The translations under genes were made by a program, and so were the position numbers. Below the pieces are notes generated by a model. It was not told the DNA's origin, did no database searches, and saw nothing but the letters and a program-made list of their open reading frames with translations. Shown one piece after another: positions 52,625 through 61,200 of a stretch of 64,000 bases of DNA (position 1 is its first letter; each line of letters begins with the position of its first letter). Source of the DNA: Cohnella rhizoplanae (GTDB lineage: Bacteria > Bacillota > Bacilli > Paenibacillales > Paenibacillaceae); assembly GCF_948329515.1 (NCBI RefSeq), contig NZ_CAOJCN010000009.1, forward strand, positions 62,001 through 126,000, in the 5' to 3' direction.

Positions 52625-53914
52625 CTATCGGCTCTCCACGAACAGATCGCGGTATCGCTCGTAGTCCGCCGCCTTGCAGCTCAGCACGAGTCGCGTCCCC
52701 TCTTCCTCGTACGCAGTCGACCGGACGTCGGCATGTTCGTTGAAATAAGCGACGAGCCGCCCTTGGTCGTACGGGATCAGCACCTCGCCCTCGACGTAAT
52801 CGCCGAAGACGCGGTCCCGAATCATTTTCACGAGCTCCTCGATCCCCTGCCCGCCCGCTGCGGACAAATAAACGTCATCGCCGTCGACGCTGGGGTAAGC
52901 GCTATCCGGCAGGAGGTCCGCCTTGTTGTAGGCGTAGATGGCCGGTATCCCGTCCGCGCCGAGATCCTTAAGCGTCTCCCGGGTCACGGCGATATGCTGC
53001 GCATGCTCCGGATTGGCCGCATCGACGACATGGACGAGCAGGTCGGCCTCGGACACCTCCTCGAGCGTGGAGCGGAACGCCTTGACCAAGTGATGCGGCA
53101 GCTGGCTGACGAAGCCGACCGTGTCCGCTAGCAGGAACGACTTGCGGTCCGGCAGCGAGATACTGCGCACGGCGGTCTCCAGCGTGGCGAACAGCATATC
53201 CTTGGCGAGCACCCGCTTGCCCGACTCGGGCTCGTAAGCTGCCAGCACGGCGTTCATCAAGCTCGATTTGCCCGCATTGGTGTAGCCGACGAGCGCGACG
53301 ACGGGAATCTGGTTTTTCTGGCGCTGCTTGCGCTGAACCTGACGACGCGCGACCAGCTTCTCCAGCTCCTGCTGCATGTGCGAGATCCGCTCTTCGATCC
53401 GCCGGCGGTCCAGCTCCAGCTTGGTCTCGCCGGCGCCGCGGTTCTTGAGGCCGGATCCGCCGCCTTGGCGTCCGAGCGATTCGCGCAGTCCCACGAGCCG
53501 CGGCAGCATGTACTGCAGCTTCGCCACCTCGACCTGCAGCTGCGCTTCCTTGGTCTGCGCCCGCTGTGCGAAGATGTCGAGAATCAGGATCGTGCGGTCG
53601 ATGACCCGCCGCTCGAGCGCGGACTCCAGGTTGCGAATCTGCGAGGGCGACAGCTCGTCGTTGAAAATGACCGTCGAGGCGTCCAGCTCCGCGGCGATCG
53701 CCTTCAACTCTTCTACCTTGCCGCTGCCGATATAATGGGCGGAATTCACGCGTTCCGCCTTTTGCGTCAGCTTGCCGACCGTCACGATGCCGCATGCGTC
53801 GGCGAGGTTGCGCAGCTCTTCCATGCCGTATTCGAAACCGGGCGCATGGTTCAGGTGAACGCCGACGACGATCGCGCGCGCCAGGTTGTTCGGTTCGATA
53901 TCTACTCGTTCCAT
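52625..53914 (-). CDS. hflX: Ribosome-splitting GTPase HflX
   Basis: GTPase that splits stalled 70S ribosomes. The 429 residues have the HflX-specific N-terminal domain (VGKLTQKAERVNSAHYIGSGK, SPSQIRNLE), the glycine-rich linker GRQGGGSGLKNRGAGETKLE, a coiled coil, then G1 VGYTNAGKSS, G3 DTVGF and G4 NKAD. The ATG at 53914 fits family N-termini; AGAGG lies about 12 nt upstream. A terminator-like hairpin sits in its leader. Confidence 0.94.
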   Translation of the reverse strand: MERVDIEPNNLARAIVVGVHLNHAPGFEYGMEELRNLADACGIVTVGKLTQKAERVNSAHYIGSGKVEELKAIAAELDASTVIFNDELSPSQIRNLESALERRVIDRTILILDIFAQRAQTKEAQLQVEVAKLQYMLPRLVGLRESLGRQGGGSGLKNRGAGETKLELDRRRIEERISHMQQELEKLVARRQVQRKQRQKNQIPVVALVGYTNAGKSSLMNAVLAAYEPESGKRVLAKDMLFATLETAVRSISLPDRKSFLLADTVGFVSQLPHHLVKAFRSTLEEVSEADLLVHVVDAANPEHAQHIAVTRETLKDLGADGIPAIYAYNKADLLPDSAYPSVDGDDVYLSAAGGQGIEELVKMIRDRVFGDYVEGEVLIPYDQGRLVAYFNEHADVRSTAYEEEGTRLVLSCKAADYERYRDLFVESR

Positions 53915-53940
53915 ATTCTCATCATCCTCTCGTGATCGAA

Positions 53941-53974
53941 AAAAACAAAAAACACAGGCATCGTTCCGCCTGCG
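53941..53974 (-). promoter_or_regulatory. Terminator-like hairpin in the hflX leader
   Basis: On the minus strand CGCAGGC pairs with GCCTGTG (one G-U), then TTTTTTGTTTTTTT, only 27 nt before the hflX start. The 395-nt gap 53915-54309 has no other convincing gene; its hflX promoter was not located. Confidence 0.65.
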
Positions 53975-54309
53975 TTCAGGGTGATCAGATCGAGGAAGCG
54001 CGATACGCCCGACGAGGCGAAATCGCGCGTCAAAATCGTGTCTATCCAAAGGCCGGCCGCCGGCGGACGAAAATCATCCGCGAACAAGCGAACCGGCGCA
54101 GCTCCCGCACGGGTTGCCTTCGAATGTAGACAGACTTCATCTGAGTCCCCTGCCGACAGGCAGAGCTTGGGCGCTAATCATTAGCCGACCAAAGTGCGAA
54201 CTCGGATGTAATCTATCACACGGCAACCCTCCGTTCCGTAAAAGTAACTCGATTCTAACACACGGCGACGCGAAATGGCAAACCCTGTTAGGCGTTTATG
54301 ATGTCCTTC

Positions 54310-57300
54310 TTAAGGCGTAATGTGGATCACATTGCTGAAAATTTCGTTGCCGGCTGCGTCTATCGCCCGCACTTTGAAATTATAACGGGTGCCGGTCGTC
54401 AGTGCAGGCGACGTATATTGGGTTGCGGACGACGCCGTCAAAACGACGGTGGAAGGTTCAGCCGTGCCCGTCGACCTCAACACCTCATATTGCGGCGCCG
54501 CGGAATTGTCGTTATCCGCGGATTTGGTCCACATGAGCTTAAACACGTTGTCCGACTTTGAATACGACAAATTAGGCTGCGCAGGCGGCCTTGAATCCAT
54601 CGGCTTGAGCGCAGTGCCGCCGATGCCTGTCGGCGTGGCCGTCTGGGTGGATATGGCGATTTTGTCCACATCCAATCCGCTTCTGCTTGGCAGCAAGCGC
54701 ACCGTGTGCGTGCCAGCCGGGATCGAGAAGAACGATCCTGTGCGAAGCCAGCTCCATGCCGTGGACGTCAAAGCGATCGTCTGCTCCGTGGCGGCGTTAT
54801 TATCGATCCGTAAGGTCATATGGTTCGGCAGCGCGCTGCCGCCTTTGCCCAGAAGGCTAATGTAATAATTGCCGGCTGTCGCCACGTTTAGCTTAAATTC
54901 CAAATAATCTTGATCGTTCGGATTGTCGTCGGCCGAGCGAACGTATATACCTTCAGATGGCGTCGAATCGCTCCTCAAACCCCATTGCCCGCTCAATGCA
55001 CGATATTTTTCGGCTTCGATATAGGCGGTATTGGCGCTGTTGATGAGATACTCCCCGCTCGTGGCCCAGACATCGATCGAGCTGTCTTTTTGCGTCCAGA
55101 CTCCGCCTGCGAATGTCGTCCGTGCGGACGATCGATTCCCGGCAGCGTCCTTGGCGACGACCGTAAACCGGTAGAGCCGGTCCGGTTCTATTGCAAGCTG
55201 CGAGGTTGGATAAAGGATCCAACTCGTCCCCGTAACCCCTGGAAACACAAGCGCGTCTCTTTCATAAATGTCGTACCCCGTGACGCCTACGTTATCGGTA
55301 GACGCGTCCCATTTAAGTTCGACGAACTTCCCGCCCGCATTGGCCCGAACGTTGCCCGGCACGGTCGGTCGCACCGTATCGACGGGCGTTGCCTTGACCT
55401 CCGCGCTGAAGTTCGAGGCCAGGTTTTTCAGGTCGACCGCTTTAACCTTGAACGTGTATTCGACCCCTGACGACAAGCCCGTCACCTCCATAGAGGTGTC
55501 CGTAGGGGTACCGACCGACACGCCGTCGCGGAACACTTCATAGTGATCGATGCCCACGTTATCCGAGGATTTCGACCACTCGAGCGTCACCGAATCCTTC
55601 GTTACGGACTTCACCTGGACACCGCCTGGCGGAGTCGGCGCCGCAATGTCCGAGGCCATGCCGTAATTGGTAATCGTATATTCGCCCGGCGCGCCTTCAA
55701 ATTCGATGAACCCGCCCTCCTTCGTCGAACGAACCAGAAAACCCGTTTCGCCGGTCCGCTTCACTTGCCAAAAGCCTGCCGCCATGTCGGTAATCAGAAA
55801 CTTCAAGGTGCCGTAGGAAGCGTTCGTCACGGTAAATTTCAACGTATCCGAGTTTCGTTCCCCGCTATAGGCGAAGTAGACGACCCGATCCCTAATCATG
55901 ACGCCGTCATGCCGCTTCGTATTCACCGGCGTCCGCGTTTCCACGTAGACGGGCGATTCGGGGGTCGTCCCGGTATCCATCACCTGCATCACGTTTAATA
56001 ACCGATCCGTCTCGGCTTCTGCCTTGGGGGATACTTCCACACGGTAAGTGCCGCCTTCAACGGTGTTGGGGTCGTATTTGTCAGACATTGGATAATTCGC
56101 TCCATCGACGAAATATTCGTTGCCGACTCCGCCCACGGACGTGACGTCCACGGATGCCGCAGCCGGGAGGAGCGTGTCGTTGACGAGCTTGCCGTCGTAG
56201 TCGCCCTCTTCCCGTTTGATCACGGTGCGATTCCCGTTCACGGCGGGGGTCTCCTCGCTGTGGAGGAGCCATTTCTTCTGATAGGAGGAAGATGCGGCCG
56301 TAATTTTGTCATAGGTGATCAGTGCAGCCGGAATCGTCGAATTTTTCAAGTTAAGAAAAACGAACGATCGTTTCACTTCCGATACTTTGTCCGAGTAGGC
56401 ATCCGCGATGTCGCCTTTTAAATAACTGAAGTCTGGCGCATCGAGGGGCCCCCCGTTGCCGTCGGCCTGAATGCCATAGGAAAGCACCTCGCCGGTCCGG
56501 TATCCCTTGGCCGGGTCCTTCAAATCGGTCAAATTATGAGGCTGGAAGCCGTCATTGGCGATCCGCTGGCCCCCGTCGTTCGACCGGGTCGTGCCGCGAT
56601 ACGCAAACGCCTCCGCCGGATCCTCGATCAACAGCGTGTTCGCTGAAATGGAGCGCTTGTGATAATTCAAATCGTGATCGCTTCCATAGCCTACTAATTT
56701 TCCGTTCGCGTCCAAGCCTTCATATACGCCCGACTTGATCGCCAATGCGCCTTTATAATACAGCTGGAAGCTGCCCGCGTCCCAGTGCGCATGGTCGTTT
56801 ACACTCCACTCCTGGATTTTCATCTCCGCAACGACATCCGGCGCAGCGTTTGGCGACGTGCAATTCGGCGTATTGCCGAGATAAGTACACCACCCCGTCC
56901 TGGCGATCATCGATCCGATCGGGCTGCCGAAATACCGCGTCAACGAAAGATCGGTCATTTCCGATACAGGCTTGGGCGCTAGCGTCAAATCCCGCAGCAG
57001 CAGAGCGAACAACGCAGAGTTGAAGCTATCGTTAGGGTTAATGCTTGGCCTGATATGGTTCGCTTCCGTCAGAATTAATCCATTCTGGTACAGGTATTCG
57101 GGATAAGCAGTATCGCCTATATTGTCCCAATACTCTCCGGGATCCGCGTAGGTGGAAATATAATTGTCGCCGCTCCGCAGAAGTTGACCGTCAGGCCTTC
57201 TCTCGTACAGCCAGCGATAGGGGACGTCCTTCATGCTCTCATTCCGGTACGGGTCGTCCAGTCCCATCTTCCCATACAGCCAAGAGGGCCACAAATCAAA

Positions 57301-58107
57301 CATGTACTTGCCGGGACCGTAAGCGACGCCGTTGTACGGCATCCCCGACTTGTACAAGAAATCGCGCGCGGGGAAAACGTGTTCATATAGAAAATCGGAA
57401 ACGATGTTATACATCTCCGGCTTCTCGTCATAGATCGCGATGCCGGCGGCGAGCAGATCAAGCAGCCACACCTCGGAGCTTCCCGGGCTGGTGACGGCGC
57501 TCTGCTTGAAGGTCGGATATCCGATCTCGGTAAACTGCGAGGCCATTCGTTCGATCCGTTCGATGAAGAAGCGTTTGTCCTCGTCCGTCAGCAAAGCGTA
57601 GCACCAATCGTAAACGAACGCGGCGGTCAACAAGTTTCTGCCGATCACGTGGTGATTCCCCCCTGCGGCCGGCAGTACGAGCGATCCGAGGTATTGTTTC
57701 GCTCCCGCTACAGCGGCTTGACCCGAAGCCTGATTGGCGACGGGATCCATCAAATACTTGAATGCAAGCGCATCCAACTTTTCCCTTGCCTGCCGGCTTT
57801 CGTTCGTCGTGGGCGAGTTTTCATTGACGTACTGTAGATTCGGCAGCTGGAAGGACACCGGGGAGTTGGCATCCGCTTGGAGCGCATCCGCCGCCTGCTT
57901 GGCCCAGCCGGTCGTTTCATCCCACTTATCCGCCAATTTTATTCTGTCGCTTGCCGTTGCGAATACCCGCGGATGACTCTCGATCGGTTCCGGGATCGCC
58001 GCCGCAGAGGCGGTATTCGAACGACTCGCCAAGGGAAATAACAGGAGCCAGCCTAAAACCAATACGAATACAGGGACCGCGATGAATTTTCCGCGCAAGA
58101 AGTTCAT
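54310..58107 (-). CDS. Secreted heparinase II/III-type polysaccharide lyase with FN3 and CBM
   Basis: A 1265-residue extracellular enzyme. Signal peptide (about 1-36), alpha/alpha toroid region beginning SHPRVFA (about 44-400), heparinase II/III-like beta-sandwich domain starting with NDHAHWDAGSFQLYYKGA (H439, H441 likely active-site or metal-site), FN3 domains at about 824-910 and 915-1010, a CBM6/35-like module (about 1035-1165), and a last FN3 (1180-1265). The substrate is probably a uronate-containing polysaccharide. ATG at 58107 follows AAGGAG by 10 nt. It follows a second, larger lyase gene. Confidence 0.82.
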   Translation of the reverse strand: MNFLRGKFIAVPVFVLVLGWLLLFPLASRSNTASAAAIPEPIESHPRVFATASDRIKLADKWDETTGWAKQAADALQADANSPVSFQLPNLQYVNENSPTTNESRQAREKLDALAFKYLMDPVANQASGQAAVAGAKQYLGSLVLPAAGGNHHVIGRNLLTAAFVYDWCYALLTDEDKRFFIERIERMASQFTEIGYPTFKQSAVTSPGSSEVWLLDLLAAGIAIYDEKPEMYNIVSDFLYEHVFPARDFLYKSGMPYNGVAYGPGKYMFDLWPSWLYGKMGLDDPYRNESMKDVPYRWLYERRPDGQLLRSGDNYISTYADPGEYWDNIGDTAYPEYLYQNGLILTEANHIRPSINPNDSFNSALFALLLRDLTLAPKPVSEMTDLSLTRYFGSPIGSMIARTGWCTYLGNTPNCTSPNAAPDVVAEMKIQEWSVNDHAHWDAGSFQLYYKGALAIKSGVYEGLDANGKLVGYGSDHDLNYHKRSISANTLLIEDPAEAFAYRGTTRSNDGGQRIANDGFQPHNLTDLKDPAKGYRTGEVLSYGIQADGNGGPLDAPDFSYLKGDIADAYSDKVSEVKRSFVFLNLKNSTIPAALITYDKITAASSSYQKKWLLHSEETPAVNGNRTVIKREEGDYDGKLVNDTLLPAAASVDVTSVGGVGNEYFVDGANYPMSDKYDPNTVEGGTYRVEVSPKAEAETDRLLNVMQVMDTGTTPESPVYVETRTPVNTKRHDGVMIRDRVVYFAYSGERNSDTLKFTVTNASYGTLKFLITDMAAGFWQVKRTGETGFLVRSTKEGGFIEFEGAPGEYTITNYGMASDIAAPTPPGGVQVKSVTKDSVTLEWSKSSDNVGIDHYEVFRDGVSVGTPTDTSMEVTGLSSGVEYTFKVKAVDLKNLASNFSAEVKATPVDTVRPTVPGNVRANAGGKFVELKWDASTDNVGVTGYDIYERDALVFPGVTGTSWILYPTSQLAIEPDRLYRFTVVAKDAAGNRSSARTTFAGGVWTQKDSSIDVWATSGEYLINSANTAYIEAEKYRALSGQWGLRSDSTPSEGIYVRSADDNPNDQDYLEFKLNVATAGNYYISLLGKGGSALPNHMTLRIDNNAATEQTIALTSTAWSWLRTGSFFSIPAGTHTVRLLPSRSGLDVDKIAISTQTATPTGIGGTALKPMDSRPPAQPNLSYSKSDNVFKLMWTKSADNDNSAAPQYEVLRSTGTAEPSTVVLTASSATQYTSPALTTGTRYNFKVRAIDAAGNEIFSNVIHITP

Positions 58108-58146
58108 TTCGGAATCACTCCTTCTCATATTTGGTTCTCCGTCAGC

Positions 58147-58191
58147 CAAAAAACGCAACAAGGCCGGACTTCTTGTGCCGCGGCCTTGTTG
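58147..58191 (-). terminator. Intrinsic terminator between the two lyase genes
   Basis: A perfect 11-bp stem CAACAAGGCCG/CGGCCTTGTTG with a 14-nt loop, then CGTTTTTT on the minus strand. Only about 40 nt remain before the next start, so the downstream gene may depend on read-through. Confidence 0.85.
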
Positions 58192-58237
58192 GGTCAACGT
58201 ATTCGGTTAAATCAATCCCGCGCTACGGGACGAAGCG

Positions 58238-61200
58238 TCATTGCACGGTGACCGTGATTTCCTGGCTCTCGGTCATGCCGGCTGCGTTGATCAATTCGGC
58301 TTTGTAGCGGTAAGCGCCTGCGGCCTTGCCCGAGATCGGCGTGACGGCCGATTGGGCCGAAGGTGTATTCGCGGTCAGCTGCTTCGTATCGATCAGCGCA
58401 TCGTTCTCGTACAGCTTGTAGGTCGTCCCGTTGACGCCCCACCACAGATTCATCGTCACCATATATTCGCCGTTCTTATCCCAGTTGTCATGGGACAGCA
58501 CCGGGATGCCGGGATTCGCGTCCTTCACGGTGACCGTCACGGGCGCGCAGGCGGTGGCGCCTCGCCCGTTGCGAAGCTCGCACGTATATACGTACGTGCC
58601 GTTCGGCTTGCCCGACACGTTCGTCACCGCGCTCTGCGCCCCCGGCGATCCGTCCGTCAGCCGCTTCGCGTCGATGGCCGCGCCGTTCTCGTACAGCGTG
58701 TAGCTCGTGCCGTTCTGGCCGTACCACAGGTTCATCGTGATCTTGTAATGGCCTTCGTGCAGCCCGCTGGCGTATCCGCTGTTGCTGGACAGCATGCCTT
58801 TTCCGGGTACCGCGGCTGCCTTCGGCACGAGCGTTTCTTGGGCGGCTTGCAAGCTAGCTGCGGCCGTGTCCACCTGCGCTTGCGTCGCATTCGCATCGTC
58901 GTTCGCCGCGATCGCTTGCGTCAATGCCGCGTGCAGAGTCGTCCAAGATGCCGCGGTATAATCTTCCTCGAACAGAGACTGAGCGGCAGAGATGCCGGCC
59001 GCAAGCGCGGCTTTGCCGGCGACCTGCACCAACGCGTGAATGGCCGACGTTAAAGCGGCTGCGGCCCCGTCGACTTCCGATTGGCTCGCACCTGGATTCT
59101 GACTAATCGAATTCGCCATCTCCAGCGCGCTTTGCAGCGCAGTCCACGTATCCGGCGTGTAAAGCTGTTCGTCCTTCGACTCGGCTTCCGCGATCGCGGC
59201 GAGCAGTTCGCCCTTGCCCGCCGGCGCCACTGCGAGCGTGATCGTCGGAAGCGCCGTCAGCGCGTTTACGTTGGAGGCCGATGTTCCATACTGCGCGCTG
59301 CCGACGCCGATCTTGCCCGTCCCCGGCGATTTGGCCCGGAAGGACACGCGGTAAAGCTCGCTCGATCCGCTTATCGGCGACGCGCTCGCAGAAGCGATGC
59401 TTACGAGTCCGTTCGCCTCGTCGTTCGAGACATCGCCGAGCTCGAGACCTTCGATCGCGCTCTCGGCGGACACATACTCGAACCGGTCGGCGTCATATTT
59501 CAAGACGGCTGTCCGGTAGACGGCGTCCGTGACGCTGGTCATCCCGACGATTACCGGGAACTGCTCGCCCGCGCTCAGATTCCGCTTGGCCGAGATTTGA
59601 ACGCTCGGAGCCGGTTCCGTTTGATAAGCCGTCAAATAGTCCAACGTGTATTTCCCCGTATAGGAGGCGGCTCTGAACTGGAAATGATCGAGCTGCGCGA
59701 CGTTGGCCGTGCCTGCCATAAAGGGGACGTCTTCCACGCGGTAAATGCCCGCAGTCCGATCCAACGTCCCCTTGCTGTCCGGAATGCCCGCGTACGTCTT
59801 CAGCCCGTCAGCCTGCACGGTCAGGTCGAAAGTCTTGGCGGCCAAATCGACGTCGAAGCGGATGGTCATCCATTGGCCGGCTGGCTGCTGGTAGGTGCCG
59901 TACGGCGTAATGCGGACAAACGTATTCGCCCCGTTTACCGCCGTCTGATAGCCGATGCCGCCGTCGGAGAAGCCGACGAACTTGCCGAAAATCGTGCCGT
60001 TGCCGAACAGAACCGCTTCGTAATTGCCCACGCTGTGGTTCAGTTTGTCGAACGACAGCTTCGTCTCCAACGTCGCTTTCCCCGTGAGCGGCGTAAATTT
60101 GCGAAGCATGCTCGGCGTGACCGCCGAAGGATTCGAATTGTCGTGGTACGTATCTACCGCCTGCAAGCCTTGGCCGCCGAAATCCGCAAGCGGCGCGATG
60201 ACCACGGACGTTCCGTTGTTTTTCGTAAACGTCCAGCCGTTGCCGTTAATCGCTTCTCCCGTCTGCCAATCGTCGAACGAATCGTAGAACGCGGCGCCCG
60301 TCAAGGGCAGCGTCACGGTCACCTCGGGTCCGTCGACGGATCGGTTGCCATGCTCATCCACGGCCTCCACCTTGAAGTCGTAAGTCCCGCCCGGCTGTAA
60401 TCCCGTCACGTCGTAGGTGACGCCCGCAACCGACACGTCCGTCAGGACGGGCGAGCCGTCCTTGCTCGCGCGCAGCACATAAGAGGTTACCGGCCCGATG
60501 TCGGTCGCTTGGGTCCAAGCGAGCCGAACCGCATTCGGGAAAATCAGGATCGGACTGATCGACGGGGCGTCTCCCCATGTCGGAGCGACGGTATCTATGA
60601 TCGTGACCGCAAGCTCGTTCGACGCCTTGGACAGATTGTCGCTCGTATCGACCGCCCTGACGGTGAATGCATAGGCACTCCCCATGGACAGCCCCTCGAT
60701 CTTCGCGGTAAGAGTGCCTGCCGGAACGACCGCTTTCCGGACGCCGTTCGCGAATACGTGGTACGCCTTCACCGCTACGTTATCCGTCGAAGCATCCCAG
60801 CTTAAGTCCACCGAATCCGACGTCTGGGACACCAGATGCAAATTGCCCGGCGCCGTCGGGATGATCTCGTCGTCCTTGACTTCGACGAGCGCGATCCAAT
60901 CCAGATTCATCCCGCCGCGTTGATGCCACATCGTCAGGTCCACCGGACCGGCCGGCAGCGACTGATCCAACTTTACGCGAAGGCCTCTCCATTGTTTAGG
61001 ATCGGAGAAGTCGTTAATCGTTTTCGGCGCTTTGAAGTAGTTCATCTTGTCGCCGAGCTTGACGAAGCGGATCGAGGTCGATTCCTCCACCGGTTCGCTC
61101 GGCAGATCCCATCCCGCCAAGTACTTGACGACCAGATCGTACTTACCGGCCTTAGGAACGTTGAAGCGCCATTGGATCGATTGGCCGATCTGGTTCCACT

